Part shown: one piece after another, positions 40,203 through 53,037 of the stretch
Layout of the letters: each line of letters opens with the position of its first letter
How positions within the stretch are numbered: the first letter of the stretch is position 1
NCBI GenBank assembly: GCA_037039685.1
Contig: JAWNGF010000003.1
Span: 1,984,001 to 2,048,000, forward strand
Origin: Ceratobasidium sp. AG-K
Taxonomy: Eukaryota; Basidiomycota; Agaricomycetes; Cantharellales; Ceratobasidiaceae
Direction: 5' to 3'
DNA: 64,000 nt
Notes under the pieces: model-generated
The model's database searches: none
What the model saw: only the letters and a program-made list of their open reading frames with translations
What the model was told of the DNA's origin: nothing
Program-made: the position numbers and the translations under genes

Positions 40203-41282
40203 ATGCTATTTAAGTACACTTTAGAGACGCGCTTCAGTCTACTGCTTCAGTCCATTTATCTGGCCTCACTACCTGGAGTCCACCCCACTTGGACGGTTGA
40301 AGTGAACACGCCATCTTCATCATTTGACTTAAACAGCCGCGACTTCTACAGTAATTCCCAACGCTTTCCCTACTTTGTTGCCAGTAACTTGCCGCACACC
40401 ACTCCGGCTTCCATCTTAGAGCACATCTATTTTTGCGATCAATGCAAATTTACGGGGTTGCTGGCGACGCACTCCAGTCTGAAAGGCGTGCTACTAACGT
40501 CCCTGATTATCTTAATCATGTATCTTAGCCCCGCGGTTTTTAGACATGAAAATCGGCTATTGGTATTCTTATAACCTGACTCGCCCGAAATCCTTTCCGA
40601 AAGTCCGCAACGTGATTCTTACTTTCCACGAATCGACGCCGGGAGTCAATGCCGAGGCTACCGAGACGATTACATCCTATGATCCCTGGCGTGGTGTTTC
40701 CGTCCCTTCCGCTATCCGCTTTCCCAATACTTTAGGCGGGCGTCCTCCTGTACTTAGGACACGCACAAGTTTCATGCCGGAAGGGTCATCAGAAACTCTC
40801 ATAGTCATGAGCACAGCTGTCGAACCAGCCGTTAGCTCCACAAGGACGCGTGAGTTCATATCCAAAATCTGGCTAGAGCATTGGTTAAGTTAGCTTCCTC
40901 TTCAGTGTTCTACAAGCCTGCCATATCCGTATGCTCGCGATTTTATAGACTTTCTCCAACTTGACATTGCTGCGAACAAAGAGAAATACCTCGAGACTGA
41001 GTCAAGGGTTTCTGAAGATCGTGTAAATCGAGCCGACGCGCGTCCTTGGCCTCTCTGGAGACCACCAAGCAGGTGTACGAGGAACTTCGAGTGCCTTCAT
41101 ATCGCTTGGCTTTCAGCACTGATATCGAACAAACACTGAAGGACTTGACGAATTCGTTCCACGATCTGAGTCAAAGTATAGGTTGGATCGAAGAGAAACC
41201 TCTCGCAACGGAAGTTAGGGTTGCTTACCTCGAGGCCGAGAATGAGTACTTGTGGCAAGCGTTGAAAAGTGGAGGAGTTTGA
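40203..41282 (+). other. possible multi-exon gene or relic, unresolved
   Basis: Several adjoining open segments have coding flavour. 40203-40382 starts with a signal-like hydrophobic stretch (FSLLLQSIYLASL). 40546-40850 starts MKIGYW and could be joined after a TTTTTAG acceptor at 40543. 41046-41282 ends in an acidic coiled-coil-like stretch. A TACTAAC branch-point-like motif lies near 40490. I could not find a single consistent exon set, and the caspase-like core is absent. It may be a relic of the neighbouring family or an unrelated small gene. Confidence 0.3.
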
Positions 41283-42141
41283 TTGCATGATTAGCCGCTG
41301 GATAAATCCTATTTTGTCAAATTAGTCGAGATCGTCATCTATAATTACCGTCGGTTATCAATTTGTATCAATGCATTTAGCTTCTTGTATCGTTCGTGAA
41401 AACACTCCAACAATAAGCCTCCGCACACTCTCTGCATGTCAAAGCGGCCAAGTATCAACACGGCTCCAAGGTAATGTGATGAATTCTGCGTCGGGCCTAC
41501 ATTGGTTTATGACACGAGCTTGAAGCGCCGATTTAGAGCTCAACAATGAGGCACATACCGGCGGCTTCTTGACAGGCTTTTGATTGAGAACTTTATTTCC
41601 TGTGGCGATGTTGTGGCGGGGTTCAGTGCATGAAATGGCACAAGCGCTCGACTGCCCAAAGTACCAGAAACAAGCAGCGAATCTACGTTTGAAGCGAGCA
41701 ATAAGGACCGTGCCGTGTGCTCGAGGTAGGCGCTGTTATACACGCCAGGTATTTCATGCGGTGTTGACCTTCTGGAAGTCTTTCATCTCGTCATTATTCT
41801 TTTCTCGAAAAATTATAAACTAATATTCCTTTAAGACAATTCATACCAGTATGAAGCCGCAACAGATGTAGTGTAGGTATATGTGTTGCTACGCCCCATT
41901 CGCCTGAAAGTGGGGTATTGGGGAGCCATGCACATCAAATTTCAAGTCGCGTTGTCACGTGAAGCAAAAAAAAAGCGTCGTCGCGCGATTCAGTGCCTCC
42001 GGCAACTTCCGCTCGCCCATATAACAGCCTCGTCGTCATCACTGCGATACCTGGACTCTATATGAACACCAACTAACCTCAATCAGCCTACGGCGACAAC
42101 GCTAGCACGCGTTTTAACCCAATCTCCGCGCAGTTACCACG
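41283..42141. other. upstream region of P1
   Basis: No gene. TATA-like CATATAAC about 125 nt before the P1 start, followed by C/T-rich sequence. Confidence 0.4.
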
Positions 42142-44208
42142 ATGTGTCCAATGATTCTCACTTTGTTGACCGCCCTTCCTCTTGTCGCGTCAGAGCCATC
42201 ACATCATGCGCTCGTCCCGCCTCAGCTTCTCAGTCAGGGGATTTTTCAAAACCATGGGACCATCATCGTAAACCATTACCCGAACCCTACTTCCCTGCTT
42301 GATCGAGAGGCTCCGAACTCCAGCTCAGGACCCGGATGGGGTGATATCGTGGCATTTGTCGTCTTCATACTCTACGCTGGGAAGCTTTGGCACCAGTCAC
42401 AATTCCCGGCGAGTCATGATCTCACGCGGCGCGCCTGCCCTTTGCGCTGCCCGGGTCGCCGTCACACCGTGGAGACTGGCGAACCTAGGACTGGTAGGTG
42501 ATTGTATCGTCTGTAAGGATGGCTAGTTCATTAGAAATACTCCAGACCACTTGACCCTGCCTCCCCGTGACCGCGCCGGTACTCCGAACAGTGGTCATCC
42601 GGTGAATCCTCGAGGGCGAACCTCAGCTGCTGCGGTTGCTTCCGCCGGGCCCACTTCGTACAATGTGCTATATGGTAAGTTGCCTTTACCGACGGCTTGG
42701 TGACGGGCTTGGCTAATTTTTTCTCGTTCTCAGATCAGGCCGTGTTGATCGAGGAGCCGGAGCACGACCTGGCTCACACAATTGACTTGACAAATACACA
42801 AAGTATATACAGTTTGGAGGGGATGTCTACACCTGTTTGCCCAACGCTTATGCACGTTATGTAGGTCCTACGAAACCCGAGTTTCCTCCGTCGTGGGACA
42901 CGCCCGCCTACGATGAAACCGCACTGTCCCCATCCGAACCACCCACTGACCCACCGAATATTTCAACGAATGTGTCTTATATACCCTGGGCGTCTGCAGA
43001 TAGGAAAACCAACAGTGTGCCCACTCCGGGCAATTCTCCTGGCAGCAAGGTCATTTTGTACCAACCGCGGCATCTCAGTTTACCCTTCGAGGACGGACGC
43101 CAACGTAGCCCGCCCAACGTAAAGAAGAGCACTCCGCTACAAACAGCTCTATACACTGGATCAGCGAGTCTTTCGATAGCGTGGTATTTCCTTGTTATTG
43201 CGGTGAACTACGATGGGGTTGAGGATCCAGAGAACGACCTACCGCTATTTCGAGATTTGCTCACACAACCCGGCGCACAGCCCCTAGATATTCATTTCGA
43301 GTCGCTCGTTGGGTCCGAAGCTACGATTCTCAGCATAACAACCAAGCTGGTCGCGATCTATCTGGAAGCCGCACGCAATACTAGTGACTCTCGGGTCCTG
43401 GTGCTGCTCAGCGGCTCGGGTAACGACGATAACCAAATGTGCCTCTCAAACGGAGAGGTCATTACGGAGAAGATTTTACGCAACTTACTAGTCAAGGTAC
43501 ACATGAAATCGAACGTTACTGACATAGAACCAGCACTTTTTGTAGTTGATATTTGCCGCCCTAATCGGAGCAAGCTCAGCATCCCCAGCTGCCATGTGGT
43601 GAATATGATTTGGGCCTGCTCTCCAGGCCAACGGGGATACGGCGTCGGGTTAGGAAATTTGCCCAACTCGGTTTTTCTCTTGGCCCTTTGCTGGGCAGCC
43701 TCGGATCTCCCTCAAGGTGTCCCCTCGAACTCCTGCCAAACATTCAACTTCGAGCAAGTGTTCAGGCGTCGGGTTAGGCAATTGGACAGGCTTATTCTCA
43801 GTTGTCACAACTATTGGCACTATGTTGAGCCTTCGTGTGAGCAGTGCGCGAGCCCAGTCGCGCGATGCGATCCACCTGAGCCACAAGTTCCCGAAGGCGA
43901 AAGGCCCGGGGTAAGTCGATTGGCTCCTGCATGGAGTAGTCTTATCACTAATACTTACTTCCAACCTTGTAGTGGGACACGCTCATGGGTCTAGCCGAGC
44001 TGATTATGAAAAGATCACGTGAACGTGTGCTTGAAATCGTGGATGCGTTGACGGATGCCATTCGGGAATGTAGTGAATGGGAACGGCGCAACGTACGTTT
44101 ACTTCCAACTGCCCACGCCCACGTCGCTGACACCACCCATTCCAGACTATTTCCGCCAAGCAAAACCCTCGAGGTGCTACAATGCCGATGTCCCAAGGCG
44201 CTGCCTAG
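42142..44208 (+). CDS. P1: membrane-anchored caspase-like protein without catalytic His
   Basis: Six exons, 42142-42493, 42546-42674, 42734-42802, 42865-43910, 43973-44092, 44146-44208, give 592 residues; intron phases 1,1,1,0,0. N-terminal signal peptide (MILTLLTALPLVASEP), short ectodomain with N-x-S/T sites, TM near residues 70-87, a disordered juxtamembrane region, then a caspase-like fold from about residue 289: strand FLVIAVNY, SGSGN at the place of SGHG (His replaced by Ser, about 364), MCL, and the D-x-C element DICRP (Cys about 413), then CSPGQ. Near 499-516 is an H-x5-C-x2-C-x6-C motif. The family resembles fungal peptidase C14/metacaspase-like domains, but the missing His argues against ordinary protease activity. 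Role unknown. Confidence 0.82.
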
Positions 44209-44787
44209 ATTTTGCCTTGACGTGAGCCACCATGACCAAGGCCGTTCTGCTGATTTTTTCCCTAGTATCCGACGTTATGTTTCCCTCACTCGTTATGCAG
44301 CGTTACAGCCTGTTTTGAAATCTCACCATATGCGCGCTCATGCGTCCGTACTTATAGCAATTTATAAAAGTACATGCCAGCACTGAACCCATCAATGTAC
44401 CTACATGAGAGTGCTCTCGCTTGAGGCCATATGTGTTCAAACACGGTGCCTCACGATCCACTATGTTCATACTTTGCCCCCACTCGCTGTTTATGAAATA
44501 TACGATAAAGTTACATCCCGCGCGCATGATTGACCGGCGTGTATTCGCAAGTAATTTGTGATATCAAGCCCCAAAGGACACTCACCCGAATAAGCTATAT
44601 TCATGTCTCAAAAGGGGTTACCCTATGCATTTTCGGCTCCAGACTTTGAATATAATATTTCATAGATACATGCGCATATGTAGCCGAGACCGTTGATTGT
44701 GTGCATAATAGATAATTGATAAACGAAGAGGTGTTATGAATAACCAGATGCAAATAGATTTCGGGCGGGTTACGCCCCCAGCGTGCA
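44209..44787. other. convergent intergenic region P1/P2
   Basis: A/T-rich 3' flanks of two convergent genes. No feature recognised. Confidence 0.45.
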
Positions 44788-46855
44788 CTAAACTTTCACG
44801 CAGAGCACGGGTTGCGTCGCGCCTCGCTCGATTAGATTAGTATGCGGGCCAGCAACCTTGCGACGCAGGTCAGAGGGTACGTTAGAAACGCTCTGAGGGT
44901 AGGGTTAGTATATTGTACGCAGCGACCTTCAACGAACGTAACTTACGCTGCTTGTTTCCAAAACACGAAACAGCACCATCTTACGGCTCATTATGCTAAC
45001 AATTTCTTGCACAGAATCGGGACACGCTACCACAATATCCTGTCCAAAGATACCGAGAGTATCCCACTGCGTGAAAGTCGTTAAATCAATCAAGAAAATG
45101 AATTAACAGGAGATCGCTTACCCCTGCTGACTCCCCCTCGGGAGTTTGTTCTTTGGGTGGGTCACATTTCTGACCCTGATCTGTGCATTGTTTGCATGTA
45201 TCGGCGCGCTCGTGTATGCGGTCATGTACGCGCGACACGAGCCCTCCCAGCTGCTTCATTCGATGCTTGAATGCGGCTTCAAAGTTCATGGGACCAGGAG
45301 GAGCCGGGCCGTACAGGTCATATGATGCAAGGAAGAAGGCTAGGAGGAAACATGACCAGGGTACAGATTTGAATGCAAGGACGTGCGCTAGTTGACCAGG
45401 AGAGCAAGACCGAACGAGTTTTGTTTGGTTCGAGCTCACATCCGCAGGTTTGATTAGGCGTTTACCAGGGCGGCAAACGTCAGCAAGGATAAGGGACGAG
45501 ATATCCGGAGTATTCCATTGCGCGTGTATCTCCGAAATCCAGGGTTGGAAGTCGTTATCGGAGATAAACTCCTGGTTCAATAAGCACATCTGCTCTGCCT
45601 CGTCTCCTAGGCCAGAGAGGAATACCAATATCCTACAGCTGTTGGAAGCGCATCCAGCCTTCAGGTACAGCGACGTGAATACTGTCTTTATTTTATTACG
45701 AGTAGCATCGGACCCGCTGACAGATTCAAGATGAATGGTTGCGAGTGCTGCACTGGACTGGCGAAGAATTTGCTCGAGAAGGGCAAGGTCGTGTTCTGGG
45801 TCCCGCACGTGACCATTATTGACCCCAATGAAAAGAACAAACCACTTGATCCCGGGCAGCAAGGAGAACCTGCTGAAGGAACCAAATAATGCTGCCTTCA
45901 GCGGAACTTGTCGAGCTGAACGCAGGACTCGGCGTTCGTTGCCATGATCGTTGCACAAACTTTTGTAACGAAGTCGAGTCGGGCTATTTGTGGGTGGAGG
46001 TAGAGCATGAATGTGCGCCGTAATAGGGGTTGTACTGCTTGCGGATAAACAGCGGATTCTGGTTTGGGGGGATGCCTGAACCAAGGCGGACCGGTTCCGA
46101 GGTGAGTTGGCCACAGCTTTTTGTCAAAACAAGTATAAGCAAATTGAGTCGCTTTTCTCTTGTTGACACGCACATTTTGCTTCAGCATGGTCCTGTTCAC
46201 TTCTAGCACGTCTTGGCGGCAAGGGAGTTCGTGTATTGCATACACCTAAATATTTAGTGTAATATTTGAGATTATGTGGCGATACAACTATTGACTCGAT
46301 ACCCTTACCGGGAAGTGCACTGCGAGGCGAAGGAAAGCTGTCAGTAGCTATTGCCGTAGCAGAGTTCCGGCCCCGCTCATTCGGCGATTGAATATAATCC
46401 TTGTGTCGAACATCAACTACATTGAATGAGAAGAGGGTAGGATGGAAATCTAACTAAGCCAGACTCAAGCAAACAGGGTGAGAATGGTACTGACCAGCAC
46501 TCGACGCAGTCTGCAAAGATAAAACTGGCCTATTGCGTTTCGGTGTAGAGCGTAAAAGACGTGCACTCTTGGTTTGATTCACAGAAGCTCGAGTCGAGAA
46601 TCCGCGGGATTTGATCAATACATAAATCGGGAGTGCGACTGTAATCACAATCCACCAATTGTCGAGTTGGTTATATGCGCGTTGGTAGCCAGAGGAAACG
46701 TCTAGCATCTCTCGACCGGGCTTTGTAGGATCGTCGCCACCACCGTGAACGGCGAGCCTCTGGCATTCTTCAAGTCCCTGGGAGGAAAGTAAACACGCCG
46801 TAGCCGCGATTTCGGGTGGCGCGAAGAGCAGATTCATGGTAGCAGAAAATGCCAT
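44788..46855 (-). CDS. P2: membrane-anchored caspase-like protein without catalytic His
   Basis: Six exons on the minus strand: 46855-46495, 46416-46309, 46245-46174, 46116-45122, 45066-44947, 44892-44788, giving 586 residues with the same intron phases as P1. The start may be 46855 or 46837, both in frame. Hydrophobic N-terminus, ectodomain, TM (WWIVITVALPIYVLI), then RGR-rich linker exons and the caspase-like core: VLFIGVNN, SGLGD in place of SGHG (His to Leu), MCL, DVCRP, CSPGQ, then H-x5-C-x2-C-x6-C (IHERADTCKQC). Exon 5 is exactly 120 nt, as in P1, P3 and P5. Convergent with P1. Confidence 0.82.
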
Positions 46856-47508
46856 ATGTAGTGGTTTATTGGAGAACAACCGCGGGTGCATCCTAAGGCT
46901 TTTGCCCCCGCCTCGAGGCAGGGGGGTGAAGCAACGTGGTTTACCCCACGTGTGGCCACTGACTAAGCAGAGACAGATGTGTTGTTTAACATGCTTGTTC
47001 CAATGTTTGGGCGTATTGTAACGTTTTCGTGTGCTCGAACCCTCAAGGACCCGTTCCCCCCGGTCACCGAAAAATGAGGAGGCTGGACGGAGCGCGGACG
47101 GTGCACGAGCTGACAAGAGAGTTATAGTAAATAAATTAGTATAAGAGCGGGCCTTGCTCGAAGAAGTCACCTCCCGCAGAATCCGTCAGTACAGAGCTCG
47201 CCTAACTCGAACTCGGAGTCGGCATTGGATGTTAGGGATAAGCTAACAGCCAGAAGGGGCGGTTGGTTGTGGGTAAAGGGCGAGAAATCGGCAAGCGCAC
47301 TAGGGAAAGTACCGAGAAAAGCGGGCGTGTTCCAGTCTGAGAATGGGCCGAGACCATACTGTTGTAGTCAGCCGAAGCAAGCGTCAAGCATAAGGGATCG
47401 AGAGAGATGTGAGGAACTGGGTGGCGGATGGCATGTAATGGCAAGTGATTCAGATCCCGTTCGAGCACAACGATGGGTGGTGGTATATGCCATAGCTTGT
47501 GAGTTCTC
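46856..47508. other. upstream region of P2
   Basis: No gene. A block at about 46868-46965 (GTTTATTG, CCTCGAGGCAG, CCCCACGT) recurs at about 48900-48985, so part of this promoter region has been duplicated. Confidence 0.45.
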
Positions 47509-47795
47509 ACATCAAGAAGACGGGACAACGCAACGGCAAGCTGATTGGTAAAGAGTACGCACGCGAGGTTTCCGAGGCACTTGCCCAGAAGATGGAGCAA
47601 AAAGAGGCTTTTCAACCAGAAAGGTGAGTCTAGAACTAGTGTTGAACGAGTTCAAACTGATAATTCGCGACATTTCAGAAGGATTCGCACTTACCCTCCA
47701 GCCCGAACCAAGTAGCCTTCGTTCGGGAAGCCCGACCCACATGGCGCTTACGTGGTGCGAACCAACGAGCCTCCCAAACGATGCGGCACACGGGC
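47509..47795 (+). pseudogene. relic R1: last two exons of a P4-like gene
   Basis: Aligns with P4 exons 5-6 and the intron between them: REVSEALAQKM before GTGAGT, then a TTTCAG acceptor and the C-terminal exon with SSVREAR-like coding. The similarity continues into the 3' flank (47795-48180 matches 55207-55600). The upstream exons, including the caspase-like core, are missing, so it is a leftover of a tandem duplication. Confidence 0.65.
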
Positions 47796-49627
47796 TGACC
47801 TAGCAACCTATCTCGTTTTGTTACGTTTCTCTGGGAGCTTTCAGCAAGATTGCAGTGTGTTACAGTAAACTAGATATAAAAACAAATTTGCTTCCGTTGA
47901 CTCTAGAAATGAACCCGTTGTGTATTCACAAGCACCAGCCCGTCCTGCTTGAGTCAGAAACAGCGTCCGCCTCTGCTGTGCGTGTGGGCCCTGATTGGTA
48001 GTGAGCAGGAGTGTGTCTCCGGGAGGGCAAGTACGGTATTTGCCATGACAGTTAGCATTAGTGACGCTTGAATATCGTCGGGTGGTAAAGGGAGGAATTG
48101 CCACCAACGAACTCAGGCTATTTACGTTTGTCAGACGATTTCTGGCCGCCGTAACCACACTGGGCCCGCTCCGTTATGTCCGTTTATTTAGCTCGATCGA
48201 TTCAAATTGGCAGATCGCCCGATGAGGCTGAAAAAGCTCCCGATATATTGTCCGTTATTTATGTTATTGTAAACGTATCTTAGTCAGGCGTTATCCTCGG
48301 TGAGGGTACCTCGGGCTGGCAACGCGTTATTCTCGCTTTCAGTCGCACCAAGCCGCTTATCTGAGCCTCGTGTATGTTTCCAGCATCTTACGCGTTTATC
48401 TCAAACCTCTCACCTACACCTGCATGCACACTGCGTGAAATGTCAGAAACATAGGGTGGACAAGTATTGATCTTAAATGCGTTCACTCTGCCCGCAGAAG
48501 ACTCAGTTTCTAGTCGTCCCTTATACAACCGCATGTCTAGAAATAGATACATTAAGCTTACCTGGGGACCAAGCCTTCCACATCTAGTCGCACGTGATTC
48601 TGCCTTTGAGCATTTGAAATTGAGCACTGGCGGAATCACGGCTAGAAGGCTTGGTATAACCTGGCATGCCTCCACCGAAAGCCAAAATTCTCGTTCGGCT
48701 TGTAAGGTCTCGTGATGCCAGGACCTTTCTCCTGGGTCTCCAGAGCACTCGGGGTGGCTCGTAAGCGCTCAGGAGATAAACGAGATTTTCGGCTTTTGGT
48801 AGAGTGTAGAGGGCCGTGCCTCGCGCGGCCCGCGTCACCACGACGAAATAGTAAATACATATCGCTCAATATACAAAGTTTGGATTTTCGACCTCTGTAT
48901 TTCGGTTTATTGAGGAAGAGGATTGAAGCTTTCGCTCGCCTTGTCTCCGGCCTCGAGGCAGATAGCAAAACGTGTTTGTCCCACGTTGTGTAACCAAACA
49001 GGAACAAATTGATACCCCCATGTACTACCTACCTCACCATCCTTCTGGCATTGGCACTCGAACCAGCCGATTGTTCGTTAGATCTGATAGCCTTCTAAGC
49101 TCAGCTGTTGGCAAGTAAAGTAGTTTTAGAATGAATGTGCGCGCATGTATGTAGCAATTCTGTTACAGGCGTAGCGATCAGCGAAGTAGTTTAATTAGCA
49201 TATCACGAGGGGGCTAATGGGGATGGAGCCCCTCGAATATACTGGCGCCCATATCTCTGGGTGTATGTGCACGTGAATTAGACAGTGTTGTCAATATGGC
49301 CAACTCGGGCCGGAATAGGTATCTCTCTTGCTTTTCAGCGTCCCCCTGACTATTCACATTAGCCTCGTGCAGCTTCCCGGCACCATCTCACACGTCTGCC
49401 TCAAACGTCTCACCCTGTCCACATGTAAACCGGTGGGCAAGTCTGAAACAGGGATTGGCAAGCACAACTCTTAAATACGTTCGTCTCGCTCGCAGCTCGG
49501 CTCGGTTTCTAGCCCTCCTTGATATATTCGCAGAGATCCAACAAGCAGCTTAACAGAACATAGACACAACTACTTCTTGTCCCCAATTTCCCTACCCCTC
49601 CGCTTATTCAACCGGGTCAACGGCGCT
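47796..49627. other. duplicated spacer with relic R3
   Basis: Contains recognisable duplicates but no full gene. 47796-48480 aligns with 55208-56110. A block ending in CTCRGTTTCTAGYCCTCC-like sequence occurs three times (about 48380-48560, 49370-49530, 55985-56170). On the minus strand, about 48700-48985 resembles the start and promoter of a P2-like gene (relic R3). The array has clearly grown by segmental duplication and loss. Confidence 0.5.
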
Positions 49628-51717
49628 TCAGTCTCCAACAATGTTCCTCGGACTCGCGGACTCGGCTTGTGACACGGGTAGTAAAGCACCCCGAGGATGT
49701 GATGTCACGGCGCTTGCATGATGAACAATAGGAGCCGATTGAGAACTTTGAGGCGCGGACGGAGTGCTCTGCAACATGTTAGTCTTCCCATAGTACCCTC
49801 AGTATCAACCACCAAACTCACAATGTTATCGACCCAAAGCCCACTCGCTCGCATGTTCTGCATAATGGTGTCGACAATAACGCGCACGGCGCCGGGATTG
49901 TTGGTCATAATGAACATACCGAGCCGGTAGAGATCGGCGAACTAAACAAACAACAAAAGTGTAAGCACGTTGAATCCAGCTTCGTCAAAGGAATGACACT
50001 CACGCCAGCATACCCTTCAAGTGTTTGGAGCCCAGGGTGATCACATAGTACTCCACTCTCGACGCAATCATCGCATCTCCCGACCACGGCGTGGTCGTAG
50101 TCGTAGATCCATAATCTGTACTTGCTTACATGACCCAGCCAGCTTCTCATTGAATTCTCAAACTCTGCGGGAGTAGGGGGGCCATCGTTCGCAGCCAGGA
50201 AAAAGGCCAGGTAGAAGCACGATCTGGAAACATGCTTTGACTTGAATTCTATTGCTTGCGCGAACTGGCAAGGCGAACATGATCGGATTAGGTTGACCAT
50301 ATCCCCAGCGTTAAAGCTCGGTATGTTGCTCTCCCTACAAATATCGATTATGATTGTCGGGGTCTGAGCGCCACGCAGGTTGAACCGTTTGCGAATGGTT
50401 GACATCCACTTGTGGATATCGTCCCCTTCGAGGGATGCTTCCTCTGGTAAGCACATCCGGTTATGTTCATTGCCCCGGCCGGTCAGGAATACGAGCAACC
50501 TAGCACGGTTGAGAAAGGCTAGCAGATAAAGCCAGATAAACCAGCGCCTAATAGTTTCGACCGTCAAGTCATCGTCAGCAAGAGGCGAGAACCGCATGGT
50601 GGGATCGGCGACGGGTCGATGGAGGATGCCCTGAAAGACTCCGAGGTCATGTTTTGGGTCTTTAAGCCCGTCGTCTACGGCCACGAACAAGACGGAGAGA
50701 TTGCCCGTGTCCTGTGCGGAAAGATCTTTCGAACCGGTGCTTAGCGACTTATTCAATCCCTCGGTCTCGATCGGGTGTGGTAGAGGTATATCGGTTCCCC
50801 AGGCCAAGGTCTGGGATCGTGGTTGGAGGGTCGTGACGAGGCGGTTTGGATTGGGAAGACTTCTGGAACGCGAGGCTACGGCGGTCGACACGGGACGGCG
50901 GGTCTGCGAAGGATTCGATGGCAGATTTCCGGGTGGTTGGATCCAACGGGAGGTTATGCTAGTCAGAAGGTTCTTGAGGAACAGCAGCACTAAGATGACA
51001 ATCGCTGGGACTGGACAACGAACAATGAGAAGCTGGGACATTGATAGCACAACCCGTGCACTCGTACCTTCGATGGGTGAAATGCCATCTCCAGGATTGG
51101 GGTCGTATTCCTCGGTCACCGGGGGTAAAATGGCCTGCTCTGGAGGATTCCGTGAATACCAGCAGGTCGAAATATTCTTCGATAGGACTCACCCTGTAGA
51201 GCGCTACGACGGGATGGATTGTTGTCGAAAGCTGACGCCGTAGTTGATGACTTTCCCCGATACTTTGCTACATGGGGTGCGTCATCAATTTCTCCTAGCG
51301 GAGGTTGACATAGGGGAGCTGAGGGTTTCCTGTTAACTAATGCATTTGAACGCCAGGAAAATCGCACCTACCATCATCTAGTATTGGTGTGCCGGCCAAT
51401 ACCGAGTAGCTGCGCCTTGGGGCATGGGGCAAAGGATGGCTCTGTGACGCTCGCCACTCGTGTCCACACCATTTACCAAACGAAAAAACGGCAAGAACGG
51501 TCGCGGCAGGGGTAAAAATCGTCCAGATGTAGATAAGCGTGAGTTGGCGGTCGTGGAGAAGACGTGGTATGTGTAGGACGCATTCTATGTTCGTGTCGAC
51601 GTAGACGGACGATGCTGAAATCTTTATAAGGATTTCGGATGGTAGTGCATGGCTAAGGGCGAGTATGAAGATCGTGGTCAAAAGAAACCAAATCTTGACG
51701 TGTGTAAACGTAGACAT
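49628..51717 (-). CDS. P3: membrane-anchored caspase-like protein without catalytic His
   Basis: Six exons on the minus strand: 51717-51372, 51318-51193, 51139-51068, 50989-50004, 49941-49822, 49768-49628, giving 596 residues; intron phases 1,1,1,0,0. Signal peptide (IWFLLTTIFILALSHALP), ectodomain of about 50 residues, TM (LIYIWTIFTPAATVLAVF). Caspase-like core: VLFVAVDDG, TGRGN for SGHG (His to Arg), MCL, DICRE, CSPCQ; then H-x5-C-x2-C-x6-C (DHAVVGRCDDC). The Ser/Pro-rich C-terminal exon closely parallels that of P5, so the two are recent relatives. The start of exon 4 (50989) is the least certain boundary. Confidence 0.82.
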
Positions 51718-53037
51718 CGGGGTTTGGAAACATAACAGTTGGTGGTCACAGATACTGATGTCGTCAAAGGCGGGAGATGAGGCCACCAGCCCTCTCGGTC
51801 GCTCTGCTTTATAGGCCAATTATTCCTTTACATGCAGGATGGCCTGACGGGAAACTGGGCGGTGCCGGATCGGCCCATCGCTTTTCTCGGACATTTCAGT
51901 CAGGTACGGTAACGAAAGAAGCTGCAAAAACGGGATCCCACCATAAAATTACGACTTCCCCACCATAACCTTACCCTTACAGAAAGGTTATTCGCCTTCG
52001 TATGTATGTTAGCCCACCTACGACAAGCTCTCGTCTGCACCCACAACTATTTTTCGACGCGCTTCTCCACGTCACGCTGAGACCGCGTTTGCTTCCGGCC
52101 TCGCGACGCACTGCATTGATGTGCCTGCCAGACACCCCCAGCTTTTCTATTTTGCCGGTCGGCCCCAGCACCTACGCAAGCACACCGTGCCGAGGCAGTC
52201 CCTGCATATACCCTCGTTGATTTGTGGATCATTGTTCCTCACGAAGATCCCAAAGTCAAAAGGTTTTTTCGTGAAGCGGCTGTAGCTGGCGCGCGGCGGA
52301 CCCGGGCTTCAACAAGGTCAGTTGGCTTTTCATTTATAGAATTTGGAGATATCACGTATATTCACTATCGCGTTATTGTACCAATTGCGATCTCTTAGGT
52401 GTCATTCTTCCACGCCCCTCCTCCCTGGATCGAATTCGGGGATGCCCATTGCGCTCTCTGACTGATGACGGAACGGATACATGCGGACCTACGATCATCC
52501 ACTACGTTCATTTGCTCATTGCCCCAGCTATTGCCGCGCGTCTCCCTGCGGTATGCTGCGAGTGTGTATTGCTTCCCGCGCGTCACCACATCCCGGCGCG
52601 AACAATTACTCCGTCGTGTTTCTGCATGGATCTTCTAGAGTCGCCCACGCGGTTGGCAAGGCCTGGAAGCGCCAATCGGTTGAACTCAAGGATACGTCCT
52701 TCGTCAGGCGGAAATTCCCGCAAGAGATTCTGGCCAAATCATGAATACTATAGCCCATTTCGACAAAGACCGAAGCTTCGTGTCTGCAGAGTCGCCCACA
52801 CCCTATGAGTCAGCATCCCATGACACGAATCCAGTTGGTCATTCTTCCATCAGCAGACAATACGGCTATCATATAGGTCCAGTGCTTTTTGACGGGGGGG
52901 TGATATTGGGAGGATAGCCGAGCTACTCAGGCGAGAAGCCCGTGTACCTTAAAATTCGGGGTCGTTTTCATGGAGAACATATAAGGTGAATGCCGCTGCA
53001 CGGGCTCTTCGTTCGCTATCCCGCAGTCCCACTCGCA
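51718..53037. other. divergent intergenic region P3/P4, duplicated at 58.7 kb
   Basis: No full gene. From about 51995 to P4 exon 1 it aligns with 58730-59742, with matching blocks such as the CGACGCG-type start and GATCGAATYCGGG. The copy at 58.7 kb lies between P5 and relic R2, so the two regions are the same promoter segment duplicated. Confidence 0.55.

Noticed and set aside
51319..51371. Earlier acceptors in P3 and P5 intron 1 giving introns of 35 and 26 nt
   Set aside because: The later in-frame acceptors give introns of 53 and 50 nt, matching the other genes; the short versions are below usual fungal intron size.
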